A DNA stretch of 64,000 nucleotides. It comes from Acridotheres tristis (Eukaryota > Chordata > Aves > Passeriformes > Sturnidae). The stretch lies in NCBI GenBank assembly GCA_037013685.1, contig CM072919.1, positions 34,473,820 to 34,537,819 on the forward strand. The letters are read 5' to 3'. The position numbers and the translations under genes were made by a program. The notes beneath the pieces are model-generated. The model was not told the origin of the DNA. It worked only from the letters and a program-made list of their open reading frames with translations, and did no database searches. Within the stretch, counting starts at the first letter, position 1. The number at the start of each line of letters is the position of its first letter. This document shows positions 13,501 to 28,500 of this stretch, piece after piece.

Positions 13501-16500
13501 CAATTCCTTAACCTGTTCGTCCCCTGTTCTGCCATGGGCTCCTGCCACTGTGCGAGAATGAGTTGCAAAGAGTGAGTCACGCAGAGTGCAGGATACTGCA
13601 GTTCTCTGCAGTTGTTGGGTTTTTTTCCTTCCATAGCAAATGTGGATCAGTCTGATCCTTTGTCTTTTCCTTGACCCCTTGTATTTATAAAATCCCTTTT
13701 TGTTGCCTTTTATGTCTTTGATAATTATCACTCATTCTGGACTTAGGCTTTTCAGTGTCATCCCCTTTGTTTTTGTATTGGGGACAATACTGAGGACTGA
13801 GGACTCAAGACATAGATAAAGATCAGATCAGAAGAGTAATGGTGGCTCTGAATTTTTAAAATCCGGTTGAAAGACAGAGTATGTAGGATGATGTAGCTGT
13901 GCAACACAGACCTGCATGTAGCCACTACAGGCAAGGCTCTACAAGTCACAGGATCCCTCTGTGGTTAATCTCTTCCCCTTTGGGAAGAGACCCTCTTCCC
14001 AAAAGCCCCCAGACCTGATCCTTTGAAGAATCATGTCCTCTTCTGGCTCATTACTCCCTTAATTTTCTCAGAATTTTTGGAACAGTAATGAAATTCTGTC
14101 TTCTTGGTCTCTTTTGCTCTTGGGGTTTCAGTGAATCTCCTCCTATAAGCCCCTAAAATAACTTCTCTCCATTGGTTTCTTCCAATGCTAGAAGCAAACT
14201 CTTGTCCTCTCTGGATCTCAGGAGACTGCAGAATTGTTATGTCAGGCCACCATTGTTGTTACAACAGATATCTGGGTAAGGTAACAAATAACTTGATTTA
14301 TGTGGTGAGCTGCCTCATTTTGACAGTTGCCCTCGAAAAGACTCATTGTTCCAACTGTCCAGCTTTGCATACAGCTAATGTGACACTTTTGCTTCTTTTC
14401 CCTCTGCCTTTGTTCTGAGACATGCAACACTCTGCCTCTCACTTCTTTGAGCAGCATGCAAGCAGCCTGCTCAGGTGCAGGCTGACAATAACTACGAGGA
14501 ACTGAGATATTAGTCAAGAGTAGACACTTCACTCAGATGTAGGAACTTAATTCAGCAAAAAGGTTATTTTTATGTTGACAGTTACATCTCTACTCACACA
14601 TCAGCTTGTTTTTTCTTTGTTTTGTTCTGTTTTGTTTACATTGTGTTACAGTGCAGATGAAAGATTTGATGCAACATTTCACACAAATGTGCTGGTGAAC
14701 TACTCTGGATCCTGCCAATATATTCCTCCAGGTAGGGCACAGAGAGTATTTGTTTACTTTTAATCAAATAATTTAAAGCAGGTTTCCTTCATGAATGAAA
14801 CCAAACTGTTTAAAAGCCATCTGTGGAAATTTTGCAACCTGTCTAATAATGGGACAGACACACTAAGAAAATATAAATCCATTATCAGTGGTATTTACAC
14901 TTTATGAGTCAGTAAAATGTTCTCCTGAGCAGTTTTCTCACAACATCCAGAGGCCCACCTAAGGTGTCATCCAAAGTAAGGCGGTGTACACCATGTCATC
15001 ACGTTTCATGTGCAGTCCAGTTAGATCTCTGTTTTGTGGAGAGGTGTGTGAGCAGAGGAGACCCTGAGAGCAGCACTCTCATAGCCCTTCCTGCCAGGCT
15101 GAGGCTAAAAATCCAGATGAAAAGACAAATTGGGACTGGTCTCAGCCAGTTGGGCCCAAGTCTCTATCTCTTTTCACCTGTGTTGCTGATTCCCCGCCCG
15201 CATGGTCCAGCAGCCAGCTGGACTCACCAGCTAACACGCACCGACTATCTCACAGTTGCTCACTGTCGTAGGCAAAATATTATAAACTTTGTGTCACAGC
15301 ATAGCATTGTCCTCAGGGACAGGAGGATTAGCAATGACTTCCCTGATGGCCGCTCCACTGCTATTCCTTACCCATTAGACCCCTTAAAGTGTCCCAGAAC
15401 ATGAACTAGACACATCCGGAGTTAAATTCAAGGCTCGATTACCTCATAGATGATAAAGGCCAGCACTGAGCAAGGTTTAGCACAACAATGTATTTTCAAA
15501 GGACTGTGGGTCTGAGGCAGGGCCTGACCAGGAACTCCTTTCAAAGAGCTGGTCACAGTACAGTGACTCCCTGGGGCATGCTCTTTGCTCTTGTCAGACC
15601 AGGCAGCTGCCTGTAATCTGCTAGGGCCAGCTGGCACTGGGAGACAGGCTGGGCTGCTCCTGAGTGGGAGCCACAGTAACCCAGGCAACCTACCTCAAGG
15701 ATTAAGTGAGAAAGATCTTCATTGGTGGAAGAAGGAAGGTTATTCCACTCATGGCAGCATCTTCCACCCGAAGTACTTGCTTGGTTACCTCATGATTGTA
15801 TCACATCGAATTTTTGAAGAGGAAACAGTCAGAGACAGATAAGGGTAAGATGAAATGCACCCTGCACACACTTGATCATGACTGATTTCTACCTACAGGC
15901 ATTTTGAAGAGCACATGTTACATTGATGTCCGCTGGTTCCCCTTTGATGTGCAGAAGTGTGATTTGAAGTTTGGCTCCTGGACTCACAGTGGCTGGTTGA
16001 TTGACCTGCAGATGCTCGAGGCTGATATTTCCAACTACATCTCAAATGGAGAATGGGATTTAGTGGGTAAATTGGCCAACCTATAAATCTGCAGTAGTCT
16101 AATTTTCAAATGCAAACCTCAAATATATATATAGAAACAATCAATAAATTGGACATGGAATACAGATATCAAAAGTGTAGATCCAAGAAGAAGCAAAAAG
16201 GAGGAAAAAAAATCACATATCAGAGACAGTCTTTCAGCAGCATTCATTGAACTTGGTCTGAAAACACTGTGTTCTGAAGCAATTGCCTGCCACTGAATAC
16301 ATAAATGAAAGCTACTAGTCCTGACACATTTGAGCGGGTTGTCAGTACTAAACTTGGATGTGTCTTATGTAGCTGCATGGAACACTACTGTCACATTTAC
16401 TCTAATGCATCAGCAAAATTCATTGATGTAAAAAGTATTTCACCAAAACTTTTACATAAATGGATCTTTCTCACCCAGAAAAGCGTCAAAGTGTCTACCA

Positions 16501-19500
16501 ATTAATAAACCCCATAGATTAGTATGTCTCTCTTCTATGCTTTGAAGGATACCTGTATTTTCAAAAGAACTTATGCCCAGAACTAGTTATTCAGAATGAG
16601 TTATTTTGAACTCATTTATGTAGCTGTAAGTCACAAGCAATGTTACAGAAGTGGATGGAACTTAGACAACTGCAAAGAGAGATTACAAAAAAACCATTTT
16701 ATTTTCCAGTCTGGATGTACAGATAAGGAAATAAGTGGCCCAACCAACTGCATGCAGTATTTTTACCATTCAGAGTGTCTGAGAAATTATATTCAGTTTT
16801 ATGAGAAGCCAAAAGACTCCACAGTGGAGTCCTCCTAAAGTCCAGCTATTTCAGAGCAATCCTCCCTGTCCCGTGCTCCTTTTTGGCGGTTATTTTTGTT
16901 CAATATCTTTGCGTATCTGATTAAGAGTTTGTGGTTTATCTGCCTTCAACCCTGACCAGGGGAGAACAAAACGGATTTATTTAGCTCATACAGCAAAAGC
17001 ATTAAGTATCACCTCAGGCAAGCCATGGCTATACCCTTTAAGAAAACTTTGCTAAGCCTCTGCTGGAATGCACACATTGTCACATCATCTATCCTGTCCA
17101 CAGAAACAAAAGAGGACTGAGCAACTTTGGCATGAAAGATACAAGGTGCTGAGCTCTTCCAGGTCTCCTGACATTTCCAGTGCTCTTGCAGTCCCCATCC
17201 CGCAGCATGTCAGGCAATCTTGCTGCAGCAGGTTCACCATCGGCAGCTCTGCAGTACATACATATCAGACAGCTATATCTTTGAACCTTCAGATATGGCA
17301 GATTTTGAGTTTGACTTGGTTTTCTTGATGAAAAGTAAGCCATACCCTGTCTGTTTTTCCTGACAAAAAAGTAGCAAATATGTATAGAGGATCACAAAAC
17401 AGTAAAAAGTAGTGGCACTTGTCACACAGAAAATCTGCTGCATGTGCTAGTAAATATCAATAGTATATCAACAGTATGTTACCATTCAAAGAATGTAGGA
17501 AGGCAGAATGCACATGTTTCTTGTTGAGGTTGTGATGCCCAGGACTGTTATGTTCTGGCCCAGATGAGCTTTATTAGCTAAGCTAGGTTCAAGTGACTCA
17601 GAAGGCATGAAAGTAAACCCTAGAAAGCACAGAAGGTGGACTAAAAACAGCAGAGGTGACACACATTGGCTCATAAACCATCACTTCTTGGTCCAGTGCA
17701 GGGAGGTATCTGAGAGTCCTGCACCTCTCCCCACTGCTCTGATCACCCTCTCTGTAGGTGTCCCAGGGAAGAGAAATGAGATGTACTATGAATGCTGCAA
17801 AGAGCCATACCCAGATGTGACGTACACCATCACCATGCGTCGACGCACCCTCTACTATGGCTTGAACTTACTCATCCCCTGTGTTCTCATATCAGGCTTA
17901 GCACTGCTTGTATTCCTTTTGCCAGCTGATTCAGGGGAGAAGATTTCTTTAGGTAAGTGCTAAATATTTATGTGTTTCATAAGCATCCTATAAAATAGGA
18001 AAATAAATACCTCATGGTGCTATGGTGCTCAATGAATAAAGATTTCATTACAAGAGCAATAGAAGTACTTATTTTGGTTGCAGGAACAAGGATGGCAGCT
18101 TTCTGTATGTCATTCATATATCCTGTGCTACATGTATCTTTTGGACTGGGAGGAAGCTGAATTTGCTGGCACAGGCAACAACGATAGTATTCTGACATGC
18201 CTCTTTTTTCCTTTGGTACATCTCAATGCATTTCAAAGCTCATTGACTCTCTTTTTCGGATAGAACATACTAGGAAACAAAGAGTGAAGGGTTGTGAGCA
18301 GCAGCAGCTGGGCACCAGATTTTCACCTTCAAAGTTCATCTCCCAAAACACCTAGACATGAGTCCCCTATGAACACAGCCATGGAAGGGCTGAAAGAGAT
18401 TACTATTGTGTGTGTTGATAAAAATGGGGAGGGTTCTTCCAAGAGAAGATAGGGGAGAGCTGTCAATACACCAGTCCGGCCCAGATGAGACTTTTAACAG
18501 TTAATTGTGCATGATTCTGTCTCAGGATGGAGACTTCTAAATCATATGAAGTGTCATCAGTGGGTTTTTTTGTTTGTTTGTGGGTTTTTTTGTTGTTGTT
18601 GTTGGTTTTTTGTTTGTTTTTTGTTTTTTGTTAAAAAATAAAATATATCAGAGCAGCCTGCTTAACAAGAAGTAAAATACAGGCTATCAGGGGTACAATT
18701 GCTGTCTGTGAAATGTAGGATATGGATAAGGAAAAGAGTTACTTGAGCAATGTTGACTCAAAAATGGGAGCTAATGTTCATGAATTGACCTTTTGATTTC
18801 TCAATATCAGGATGGCTAGGTTTAACAACAGCTTTTCCAGATAGAACAAAGAGCTTCTTTTAAAACAGACTGCATGTCTTTGAGGTATTGTTATATAATA
18901 TGCCACAGCAAAACCTAGGCTGCTGTCTGTGCAAGTCTCTCCTAATCTTTAACGACCATTTGGGCTTTGTGCAATGTTTTGGAAAAGCACCAGTAGTTCA
19001 CCAGTTTTGCAAGCTTCGTTTCACTCAGCAAAAAAGATTTCAGCATTACTTTGAGAGAAGCAAGAGTTTGTGTGTATTAGAGAAAAGTGAAAAGAGAGGA
19101 GATAGAATAGCAGCTAAAAACACTCGCACTTTGTGGAAGTTCTAATCTTCATTGAAGCCATGAAATCATGGGTTTGGCTTAGCTGTATATCAGGACAAAG
19201 CTATATTTAGCAAAGACATCAGAGGAGCAGCTGCAGAGTTCATTTTCCTCATTCTTCCCAAATATGTTCACTCTCTCCAGGTATCACTGTCCTCCTTTCC
19301 CTGACTGTATTCATGCTGCTTGTGGCTGAGATCATGCCTGCAACTTCTGACTCCGTCCCACTAATAGGTAAATTGATTTTCACTGCTTTGTGCACCATGT
19401 GTGATGCCTCTCAAGAGCTGTTCAAAGCCAATTTGAGGACTGACTCTTTTTGTTACTCCAGTTTTGCATTCAGCAATGTCAGGAATGTCAGCCTGGACTT

Positions 19501-22500
19501 CACCATGTGCATATGTGAAAAGGACCTACATAAGGTTACAAAAAAGCATGTGAAACCTTAGAAAAGCAGGTAACAGCAAGGACTGAGAGGACACAGAATC
19601 AACACTACGGAAAACTAATCTACTTTTGCATCACCCTGCCTCCCTGCTATTACACAAATTTTTCCCACCTTCACTCTTCTCTCTATCTTAAGAGCAATTC
19701 AGGATACAACAGTCAAAATTCAAGTGTATCACTGGAGCATTTTTTAATATTTTGGGATCATCATCTTGGGACTGTGGGCCAGACAGACATCATTACAGCC
19801 TCTGTTTTTATAGAACCACCCCTCTACCTTGGTTTCATGGGGCCTTATTGCAGAGTAGAGGAAACAAACCTCTCCTATTTTACAAAATAAAAAAGAATTA
19901 ACACTGCCTGAAAGACCTGTGAGTACAAATCATGACTAATGTACACATTCTAGACAGTAGAAATGAACAAAATAGTCAACAATATATCTAGGTGCTGATG
20001 GAAGAGACACCTCACAACTGTATAATGAAAGCCTCAAAAAAGTTATGTAATGACTAGGACAAAAAATGCATTTTCTCAGACAGCTTCATTATCTCTCTTC
20101 AAGGCTTTAAAACTAGATCTGACTCTGGAGAAGGAGGATTAGCATGCAGCAATAAGAACAATGGCATCCATGGGCAAGAGTTTCTGAAAGCATCCAAAAA
20201 ACTTACATATCTTAGTGAAAGTCAGCAGGACTCTTGGCTTTGAGTCATACAGGAGCTTCAAAAAAACTAATAAAACATCTTTCTGAACCTAGAACACAAT
20301 GGAGACAGGCACAATTCTAAGAGAAACTTGTGTGTAGGGAGTGGACAAAAGCCCTCGTGAACCACTATTGACACATAACAAATCCCATTTAGAATTTGTA
20401 AAGGGGTACGCTTGCCTATGGCCAGTCCACTAGCTTTGACCTAAACAGTTTCTACTAATAAAGTCTTCTATCATAGTAGGTAGGATTTGTACCAAGAAAA
20501 GCTATGAATAATTATGTACTTTCACGGACTTTGATGCTGCAATAACAGACAATTTCTGCTTATCAGAGAATTACTAAAATTGCTGTAAATGATATCCACT
20601 ACTCTCTCATCCGCTGCAAATATTTTCGTTTGTTATTGTAGACAATCCTGTTGGTCAGACATAATTTATTCTTATTAAATGTTGGATGGCTGTTCCCAGT
20701 CCCCACCTTCTTCCTCAACTGTCCAGAAATGTTCCCTGAGGACTTGCTGCCTTATTTACTCAGGGACAGAGTCAAAATGACACGGCTGTTCTTCTTTGTA
20801 TTGTCCTTTTGAGCTTTTTAAAGGAGGATGCAAGATCTGTCTTTCTCCATCTTCTTCATCTTGCAATGATCCCTTTAGGATTCTCGATGATCCCATGGAT
20901 TTGGGCAGGTTCAGATCTCACAAGCAATCTCTGAGTCCTTCCTTACCTGTTGCTGATTGTATTCCTCATCCTTGAACCATCTCTAAACACTGAAATGTCA
21001 GAGACCTTGATGGTGCAAACTGGCGCAAAGTCCACACTGCCTTGACCTTATCACTGTTCACTGTCATTAAATTATTCCCTCCTTTCAGCAGCAAGTCCAT
21101 GTTTGCCTTGTTCAGCTGTTTGTGTAGTGTTTGTGTAGTGATTGAAACTCTTCCTGTTGCCCTTGATTCTCTCGCCAGTCTAAATTAATGAGTTTTAACA
21201 TTTCTGACATCAATCATGGTGACAAGACAATGCTTCCAGATTTTCATTTTGTAGCCTCTACTTCCCACAGCTCCTTCTCTTCTGCACTGAAGCCCTACCA
21301 TAAATTCACAGTTTAGCCACACTCATCTACTGGTGTGCTCTTTCTTGTATTTGCAGGGCTATGCTTTAAGCCCTTTCAGTTTTCATGTCCTGCTTTTTCC
21401 TTAAAATCATTCCCTGGTAGGAATACTAGTTCCCATCAAAAATGACAAGTCTGTTCACCTGAAGTCCAAGGTCTATGCTCTGCTCACTCAATTCATCGAG
21501 TCCTCACTCAATTCATGGTCCTGAGCTTCACTATTTCACAATAACTCCAGCCTAGGTTGCCCCTGATTATCCTGTTCCCAAACAGTTCTTCCCTGATAGT
21601 GAAGCAACCTGTGCACCACCCCTGGTTATACATTATATGTGTGCTGCCTTTTCAGCAGTCATCAGGGTGGATAAAGCCTCTGGTGGCAATGAGGGTTTGT
21701 GATACAGAGGTTTGCCTGAGTTGTTTTAAGTAGTCCCCATGTCCACTGTCTTTGGATGGTCTTATTATGCACTACCACTGCAGAATGACTGCTGTTGGCC
21801 TCTTCAGTGAAACTGATCCACAAACTCTCCAGCAGCTCTTGTCTATCCAGACAGAAGCCTCCCCAACCCACATCCAAGTACCTTCTTCACATAACTTCTT
21901 CTCCCGAAGAACTTCTGGTAGTGAGAAATGTCTCTCAACAACTCAGTTTTCCAGTAAAATTATTTTTATATGACTATGTGCAGTTTTCCAACAACATTAT
22001 TTTTACATGACTATATGCAGAGTTTCAGTTGGTCCTGCATATTCCCCAGACATAATGCATTGCTCACTCTGGAGGTAAGCTCTTCCACTTTGTTTCACCA
22101 TTCTTGAGGTCTTTCTTGTTCTGACTACTCAATACCATTTTTTCCACCTTTGTCTGCTACTTCTGCATTTACATTTGGGTTTTTATCTCCCTTCCACAGT
22201 ATTTCTATTTTAAAATCCTGCCCCTAAGTCCTTGCTCCACTCAATATTTGCAGGGAGACTGTTTATCCATTTGGCTTCTGCACCCAAACAGCCCTTTTTC
22301 AGCAAGTGCTCAAAGCTGGGCTGTGCACTTTTACATGATCTTGAGTTCTGAAAACCTTATCTTTCCTCTAACAATGTAACATAGCATCTTTTCCTCACAG
22401 TGGTCTTACACAGGATCCCAAATGGCATATTTTAGCTGCTGAACTGAATATGCCAGGTCATGATCACAGTTTTCAGTGTGATTTCTGGTTCAGTTAAAAT

Positions 22501-25500
22501 CCTGACGATTAATATGACGAAAAGGAGTACATTTGGAAAGATCATTCAAGTTTTGAAGAATGAGCATGGTTAGAAGCAAGTTGCAGGAATAAACAAATAT
22601 TCTAAAGCATGTGGTTTGTGAAGAATGCAGACAATTTCATCTTGAAGTAGAAAGATTGCTTGCTGATCTGCTGAAGAGTCACTGTTACTCATCTTTATGC
22701 ATGTGGATGCAGAGATACTTTGCAAAAGTGATTCCCATGCTTTAAAAATCTGCATTACATTCTTAGGGCCTGAGTTTTTTTAAAAAAAACATGCATCCAC
22801 ACCTCTCTGGGTCTACATGCACCCTCACAGCCTTTGCTACTTCAAAGCCACTAATGCTTAACATGCCGTACTTTCTTCTTCTGACCTTGGCTTTAACTAC
22901 TGAACTCTAATAATATGGGAAAATATCACAGCTGCCGTTGCAGTGTCTTTATTGAGGTAGCAAAGGGGAACTGGTCTAATATGACACCAAGAAAAGTACT
23001 AGCTTTTGGGATCTGGAACATATTTACAGAGTAATGTGGAAATCATACCTTAGTTTGTCTTAGTTAAGGGGAACCTCAAATTATATAACAACAAAGTACC
23101 TCTCAGATTAAATAATCAGAAGGATCCAGGTGGGACAAGACAGTTGCTCTTTTGTACCTTTGCAAAGTGGGTCAACCCTTTCTTGGTATGTGCTCTGCAT
23201 TCTCTGTCTGTTTATAAAGCTGCCCAAAGCAGAGACTCATACTCCACACATGCAACTTTCCCAGACAAGACATTCCTATTTCTCAGTAGCCTACCAACTA
23301 TCATGTTAATCTATGTTAAAAACAGATCAATTTCTTTTTCTATAAAGAGCAAGTGACAAGACTTGGCCTAGGAATCAGTGCCTTTGAGCACCAGGGCCCT
23401 GCTGCTCCTGCTGCAAGGTTATCAGTGGAGCTTTCCTTTAATGGCGAGCAATCCACTTTCTGTGCCAAGAAATGTTCCAGTTGGACAGGCTGGCCTCTGC
23501 TCTCACTCAGCTTTCTTGGGGTTTGCATTCACATCAGTAGGCTAGCTGGTCCTTGCCCAGCAGCATATTGGCTCCCATCCTTCTCTAGCATACCCTCTCT
23601 TTTGGGGAAAATATTTATTTTCAAAACCCAGTTTTCAACAGCACACATCTATGCGAAGAAATACACCACAATATTTCAATGGTTGAATCCTGTCCTTCCA
23701 CAGAGATGCCAATGAAAGGAGAAGGCTGAACCAGGGAGTGGTGCCTGTGTTTCTGTTTAAAACATTAATCACCCACAGCACAGCAATAAGTACAACATTT
23801 AAATCAAAAGAGTTGAGGTCCCATGATATCTACCAACACAACATTTTGGATAGAATCCAGCACAAGTCAACTTTATGAACAAGGATTCTTTCTCTACAGG
23901 GTACTGGAAGTCTCTCCTGGTACTTGAAACCTCTAGAATGTAGCTCCTAAAAGACTTTCAGACTGTGCCTATACAGCAACAACTGTGTCCTAAACTTACC
24001 CTTCCTATTGTAGTTTAATCATGCCTTGCAGGAAGTATGTCTTGCTGCAGTCGTGATTTTACTTACTTTTAATTTTTCTCTTTAAAGTTACTTTTACCAA
24101 GAGTAGTTGTTGGAGTTCATTACTTGAGGAAAGTATGTACAGAAACGCAGAGAACTCAAGATGTACTACACAACTAAATTACTGGTCTGACTGTGTTAAT
24201 CACTGAGTAAAATCATAAAGCCTGTGTGATACAACTCAGGTATAAGACAATTGGTTTTTTTTTTTTTTCTCTTTCTAAAAACCTATGTAATTATGCAGAT
24301 TTGTTTTTCACTATAAATGCCAGAAATTTTGTGTGGATTTCATGCACCTTCCAGTTCATATTATTGCACTTATACGGTGCATTACATAGGAAGATGTAAC
24401 CATGCCCCACTGTGTTGATTTCCTGGTTCAGCAACTAAATCAAAATTAAACAAATAGTGTGATTAACAAGTAGGGTCGTTTTAATTAGAGCCTTTGTACA
24501 AAATCAGGCTCTGCCTTTTGAAATTAAAGGACTAGTTAATTAATCTGAAAACTACATTTGAGGTATTTAGCTCTACACTGTAAGGATTATTTTTTTTTAA
24601 TAAAGACACTATGATCCGTGTTAAGTAAATGGTTGAACCCAATTATATAAGAGGTATTTTCAAACCTAAATGATTCTATTATTCTAGGTAAATAATAGTG
24701 GACAAGGCTCTGGTTTTGGTAATGGTTATATGGCCATTACTCAGGAAAGGATGAGTTCCTTCCTTAGGCAGTAGACATATGCCTGAATGCCTTTAAAGTC
24801 TTCATATGTCTGATCTGTTTCATTAAATTGTGTTTTCTATCCAAAAGCAACCTTATAATTAAGACTAGGAAATCATGCATTAAGAAGTAACTGTAGGGAA
24901 CAAATTCCTCGAAGTCAATATAGGTTCCTAACTACAACTCTTACCTTTCATTATTATCCTTTGGCTGGAGCCTCCTTAAGATTACACACTTGGTGGTCAT
25001 GTGGTCCCACATCCAGTGGTACCAAATTAAGCAGTGAGGAGAATCAAATTTATCATGCACTGCTGTAGGAAATTCTTTAGTAGTGCCTCAGGATAAGTTG
25101 CTAGTTTGGGCTCACAGACTTAAAAAAATTAATCTCCTAATGTAATATTTAATTCCTACCCAAATCAGCCAGTTTTTTAGAAAGACAGATCAATCTACAG
25201 TCCATGTCAAGTCAGACATGGCCAGAAGCCATTGCTCTGTAAAATTTAGATCAAGCCAGTGGGGAGCCTAACCAGCACATCTTCCTGAGTATTCTTTTCC
25301 CCTGCCTGCAGTATCACCTCTAGAAGGGCAAAACTTTTGGGGCCACATGGTATGGTCTGCACTTCCCCCTCGTACTGTGATCCTGTCTGCTTCCAGCACC
25401 AAATGCTTTGTTTTAAGAAAACACCAGTCCCCAGCCCTAGTAAGCCACAGGTTTACCTCTTGTTCCATTTTGCGGTGAGACACAGACTGTGCAGAACTTA

Positions 25501-28500
25501 CTTCACCCTCCCATCTTACATTCACCTCCATTTTCCTGTGCTGCAGTCCCACTACTGTGAGGATAGGCTGACACTGTGCAGAGACAGATCCTAAAATGCC
25601 TGCTTTGACAACTTCACACTGCTCTTTGCTCTTGTATTGACCTGAAGCTCTGCAGGCTTTGAGTCCAGGCCCAAAGTAGCACAGAAGGTACAGTCACATG
25701 GAAAAATAGCCAGCAGCACCCACAGCTGGACTCTTTCAGCTTTAGACCAAAGCTGAAATAAGCTCTGACTTAGCAGGTCTCTGTCCATCCTAGCCTGTGC
25801 TCTGAAGAAGTATCACTTTCAAAGTACTTTGTCAAGCAGATAAAGCATGCTTCTGCCCAAAAGTCAAATCTTGAAATGAGATGTTCAGATGTCTCAGGCC
25901 AGTCAGATGATTTGTTTCTTCTGTAAACACATTTTTATATCTTGAAATTTGAGGCTTCCCCTTGCATAGAAGTGGTTAATAATTTCTAATTGTTTTCCAT
26001 GCCAAAATAATTCCAAAGTGCTGCAAATCCTTATTTTCTACCACTCCCGAATAACACAAGTGATTTTGGATCAAGACTCTGTATTTTGCTTTAAATGGAG
26101 TTTATAGCAGATAGTGGGGAACATCAGGAAGCTGGTATGTACGCAGTGTTTGAAAGGAGAACATAAGGTTAATAAATATGAGGAATTGGCACTTTCTATG
26201 ATTAACATCCATATGATGCTTGACATTTTGGCTGGATGTATCAAATAAAGCACAATAAAAATAAAGTTATCTCCATCTCAAGTTAGCACAACTGCATTTC
26301 TCTGTCTTATTTTGCTAAGTTCCTCTGTTTTTTTAAAAATCACAACTTACTTGCTGCTTGAGGCTCCATTATGGTGATATTTTCCAGCTGTGTCCCCTCC
26401 TTGCTCTTCCTTTCCATGCCTACACCATTTCAGTAAGTATGAACACTTTGCACTGTAGTTAAGTACTTCTGCAGCAGATGCTTGAGGTGATTTCTTGCAT
26501 TTAGTCATACAGCAAACAAGACTGGAAATTATTAGGACAGGGAAGCAATGTGGTCCTTTGTCACCATCTGGAGTTACAGATTAAGTTATGAACATAAGGC
26601 ATTAGTTGTTTTGACTAGAGAAAAAAATAGATGAGTACCTATTACATTTCTTATCATCTTCCACTCTGTTCTCAGCTGATACCATCTCACTTTACTCTGT
26701 TTTTTTGAGTTTTTGGAGTGCTTTCCCCCCCTATTCTTTTATGGTCCTGCCTGGTACCTTGTCAGAAGCAAGACCCTGCTCAATCTCTCTCATGAAACAG
26801 AAATTCTCATTCGAGGCAGCTCTTACAGTTTCAGTCCCCATGATCAATGATGCTTTTTCTAAAGCCAAGAGTCTTGGATGTTTTTTCTTTACAGAAGAAT
26901 AAAATAAAACAAAATAAGAGAACAGTTCTACTTTTCAAACTCCTATTCTTCAAGCATATGGAAGAAGAGTTTCAAAACACAAGTACCATAATCATATGTC
27001 TGCTTCTATATTTCTTTGCTGCCTGTGTACAACAGTAAGTCATAAAGAGACTTTCTCTTCTATCTTTTGATTTTCTTGCTCTCTGAGTAACTCTGCCATT
27101 GCCCTTTGCAGACTGTCACAGCATCTGCCCAGGACTAGGCCTGGTCCCTACCACAGGAGAAAAGAAGGGTGCTTGGAAGCCCCTCTGTCAGTATCTGAGG
27201 TTTTCATGAGCCTCCACAGGCTTTAGTTCTCTCACCTGGGCCATTCCCAGAAGGAGGAGCAGTGAATATCTCATTCTGAGCTCACAAGAAGCACAAAGTA
27301 TTCAGCCCTGAATGACTGGAATTACCAGACTTAGAGTGGCTCTAACCCAATTATTCACTTCACATGCGAAACCTGATGTCTTCTGCAAAGATAGAATAGA
27401 AACAGGAACACCAGTGAGAGGCATCCAACATCCAGCTTGATCAATGTGAATACCTGAGCAGAACACTTTCTTTCTTCCCCTGGTATTTCACAGGAGCAAC
27501 ACGATTGTGAATGATCACAGTGCAGATGCTCTGTCTTTCTTGTGATTAACTATGTTAACAAATCTGGGTCTGTTAACAATCTGAATAACTGCTGGCATGA
27601 TAGGATATGATATGATATATGATAACACTGTTCAGTGACAAAATCAAGACAAAACAGTCATCTTAGGGATTCTGTTTTGTTTACCATGTCCCTAATCAGT
27701 CCTTGAAGTTAATCCAGTTCCACTTCAGCAATATGTCTTCCAAAACATCTCTAAAATCATCCTAAGGTGGTTGTCTAACATCAGATAATGACACAAAACA
27801 TCCAAAGATGAATTGCATGCTCTTCAAATTGTGAATTACAAATCATTACTATCCTTTTGATATAGGTGAATAATGCAAAGAACAAGTAGCTGTTCTCACT
27901 GACTTTTTACAAGACCTTCTGACTATCTGTAGTTTTATTAGGTCCATATTTGTTATGACAACAGCACCTGATCATCTTCTTATTGTCCTGACAATGATGA
28001 TGACAACTCCTAGATGTTAAAACTGCTGTCCAGATAGTATCTTACATAATGTTTCTGGCAAAACAAAGGAAGAAAATTAATTGTACAAGAGCAAATATTT
28101 CGTACTTCTTGAAGATCAATCAAGCATCCAAACCAGCTGTTTTGTTCATTCACCTCTGCTGAAGAAGGCATCATACAAGCTTTAAAACCTATGAAGAGCA
28201 TTTAGAAGTGACCAGTACAGTATCCTCAATATTCCTGAGGAATGTTGCTATGTAAGTTAGGGATATTGAGAGGCTCCAAACACAGGTCTTCTGGTGCGTT
28301 TTTCTGGCCTGTGGCAGGTAGCCATGGCAGAGTGCAAGTGAACTACTTTCTTACCAGAATGCGTCAATCACTTCCAAGCTTTGCCTCAGAGCAGGTGAAT
28401 TATCAGCAACCAGATCCCTGGTCTTTCACATGCACCCTGATCTGGGATTGCTGTTCCTAACGTTTCCCACAGTGAAGGGAATTGTTAAAGATTGCAAGCT